The notes beneath the pieces were generated by a model. That model made no database searches and had not been told where the DNA came from. It saw nothing but the letters and a program-made list of their open reading frames with translations. Below, piece by piece: positions 13,794 through 13,831 of a stretch of 13,831 bases of DNA. Where the stretch lies: positions 1-13,831 of the forward strand of contig DATIXD010000126.1 in NCBI GenBank assembly GCA_035518875.1. The letters are read 5' to 3'. The first letter of the stretch is position 1; each line of letters opens with the position of its first letter. The translations under genes and the position numbers were made by a program. This stretch comes from DATIXD01 sp035518875 (GTDB lineage: Bacteria > Pseudomonadota > Gammaproteobacteria > Methylococcales > Methylococcaceae).

Positions 13794-13814
13794 AGGCCAA
13801 AACGATCTTGGCCT
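13794..13814 (+). promoter_or_regulatory. Perfect inverted repeat in a predicted 5' leader
   Basis: AGGCCAA (13794-13800) and TTGGCCT (13808-13814) are perfect complements separated by seven bases. It lies between the predicted promoter and a GGAG ribosome binding site at 13827-13830, so it could be an operator or an mRNA hairpin controlling the next gene. No T-run follows, so it is not a standard terminator. Confidence 0.45.
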
Positions 13815-13826
13815 CGGTGCGTAAAC

Positions 13827-13830
13827 GGAG
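13827..13830 (+). promoter_or_regulatory. Predicted ribosome binding site of a gene starting past the window
   Basis: GGAG sits one base from the right edge, downstream of the TATAAT and the hairpin. A start codon would be expected within roughly 5-10 bases beyond the edge. It cannot be confirmed from this window. Confidence 0.35.
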
Positions 13831-13831
13831 T

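Larger units (their letters stand above)
13304..13831. other. Gene-poor right end of the window
   Basis: These 528 bp contain no ORF that I can assign to a family. They hold the rlpA upstream region, a nested inverted repeat (13434-13488), a doubtful 79-codon minus-strand ORF with a hairpin at its stop (13509-13530), and a promoter-hairpin-ribosome binding site series near the right edge pointing out of the window. Local base composition is more AT-rich than in the gene-dense part. No tRNA-like cloverleaf seen. Confidence 0.6.

Noticed and set aside
1..13831. Mobile element, prophage, CRISPR, toxin-antitoxin or biosynthetic gene cluster
   Set aside because: No transposase, integrase, spaced direct repeats, paired small toxin genes or biosynthetic enzymes were seen; the gene content is core metabolism and conserved housekeeping-type families.

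Overview
The window looks like a stretch of a moderately GC-rich gammaproteobacterial chromosome. The gene families (GlgB/GlgA/GlgC, GH57, MalQ, RtcA, an AmmeMemoRadiSam set, an RlpA-like lipoprotein) would suit a methanotroph of the order Methylococcales or a relative such as a purple sulfur or nitrifying gammaproteobacterium. That placement is inferred from family content and style and is not proven here. I see no phage, transposon, CRISPR or plasmid signature. Gene density is very high up to about 13.3 kb, and the last ~530 bp are non-coding or weakly coding.

Layout. (1) Positions 16-5605, minus strand: a tightly packed run glgB - glgA - secretin-like exported protein - rtcA. Its junctions are a 4-nt overlap, a 2-nt gap and a 12-nt gap, so it reads as one operon. 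(2) Positions 5606-5716: a 111-bp divergent control region. (3) Positions 5717-10180, plus strand: glgC - GH57 glucanohydrolase/transferase - malQ, with an 11-bp overlap and a 20-bp gap, so a second operon facing away from the first. (4) Positions 10177-11542, minus strand: amrA (AMMECR1 domain) and amrB (MEMO domain), overlapping by 14 bp. (5) Positions 11543-11662: a second divergent control region. (6) Positions 11663-12769, plus strand: amrS, the radical SAM partner. (7) Positions 12770-13303, minus strand: an RlpA-like lipoprotein. (8) Positions 13304-13831: a gene-poor end with a 55-nt nested inverted repeat, a doubtful 79-codon ORF, and what looks like promoter, hairpin and ribosome binding site of a gene starting just past the right edge.

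How the genes work together. GlgC makes ADP-glucose, GlgA polymerises it and GlgB branches it, which is the complete bacterial glycogen synthesis route. The GH57 enzyme and MalQ remodel or recycle alpha-glucan chains. Neither a phosphorylase (GlgP) nor a debranching enzyme (GlgX) is in the window. The secretin-like protein and the RNA 3'-phosphate cyclase riding in the glgBA operon have no obvious glycogen role. AmrA, AmrB and AmrS form a widely conserved three-part system whose reaction I do not know.

Points most worth a second look: the orphan secretin-like protein inside a glycogen operon; rtcA in that operon without rtcB in view; the complete divergent amr set; an RlpA domain whose two expected catalytic acids read as Gln and Asn; and the two-state inverted repeat near 13.45 kb. 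Start codons for glgB, glgC, malQ, amrB and amrS were moved inward from the longest possible ORF on the basis of ribosome binding sites and family start points.
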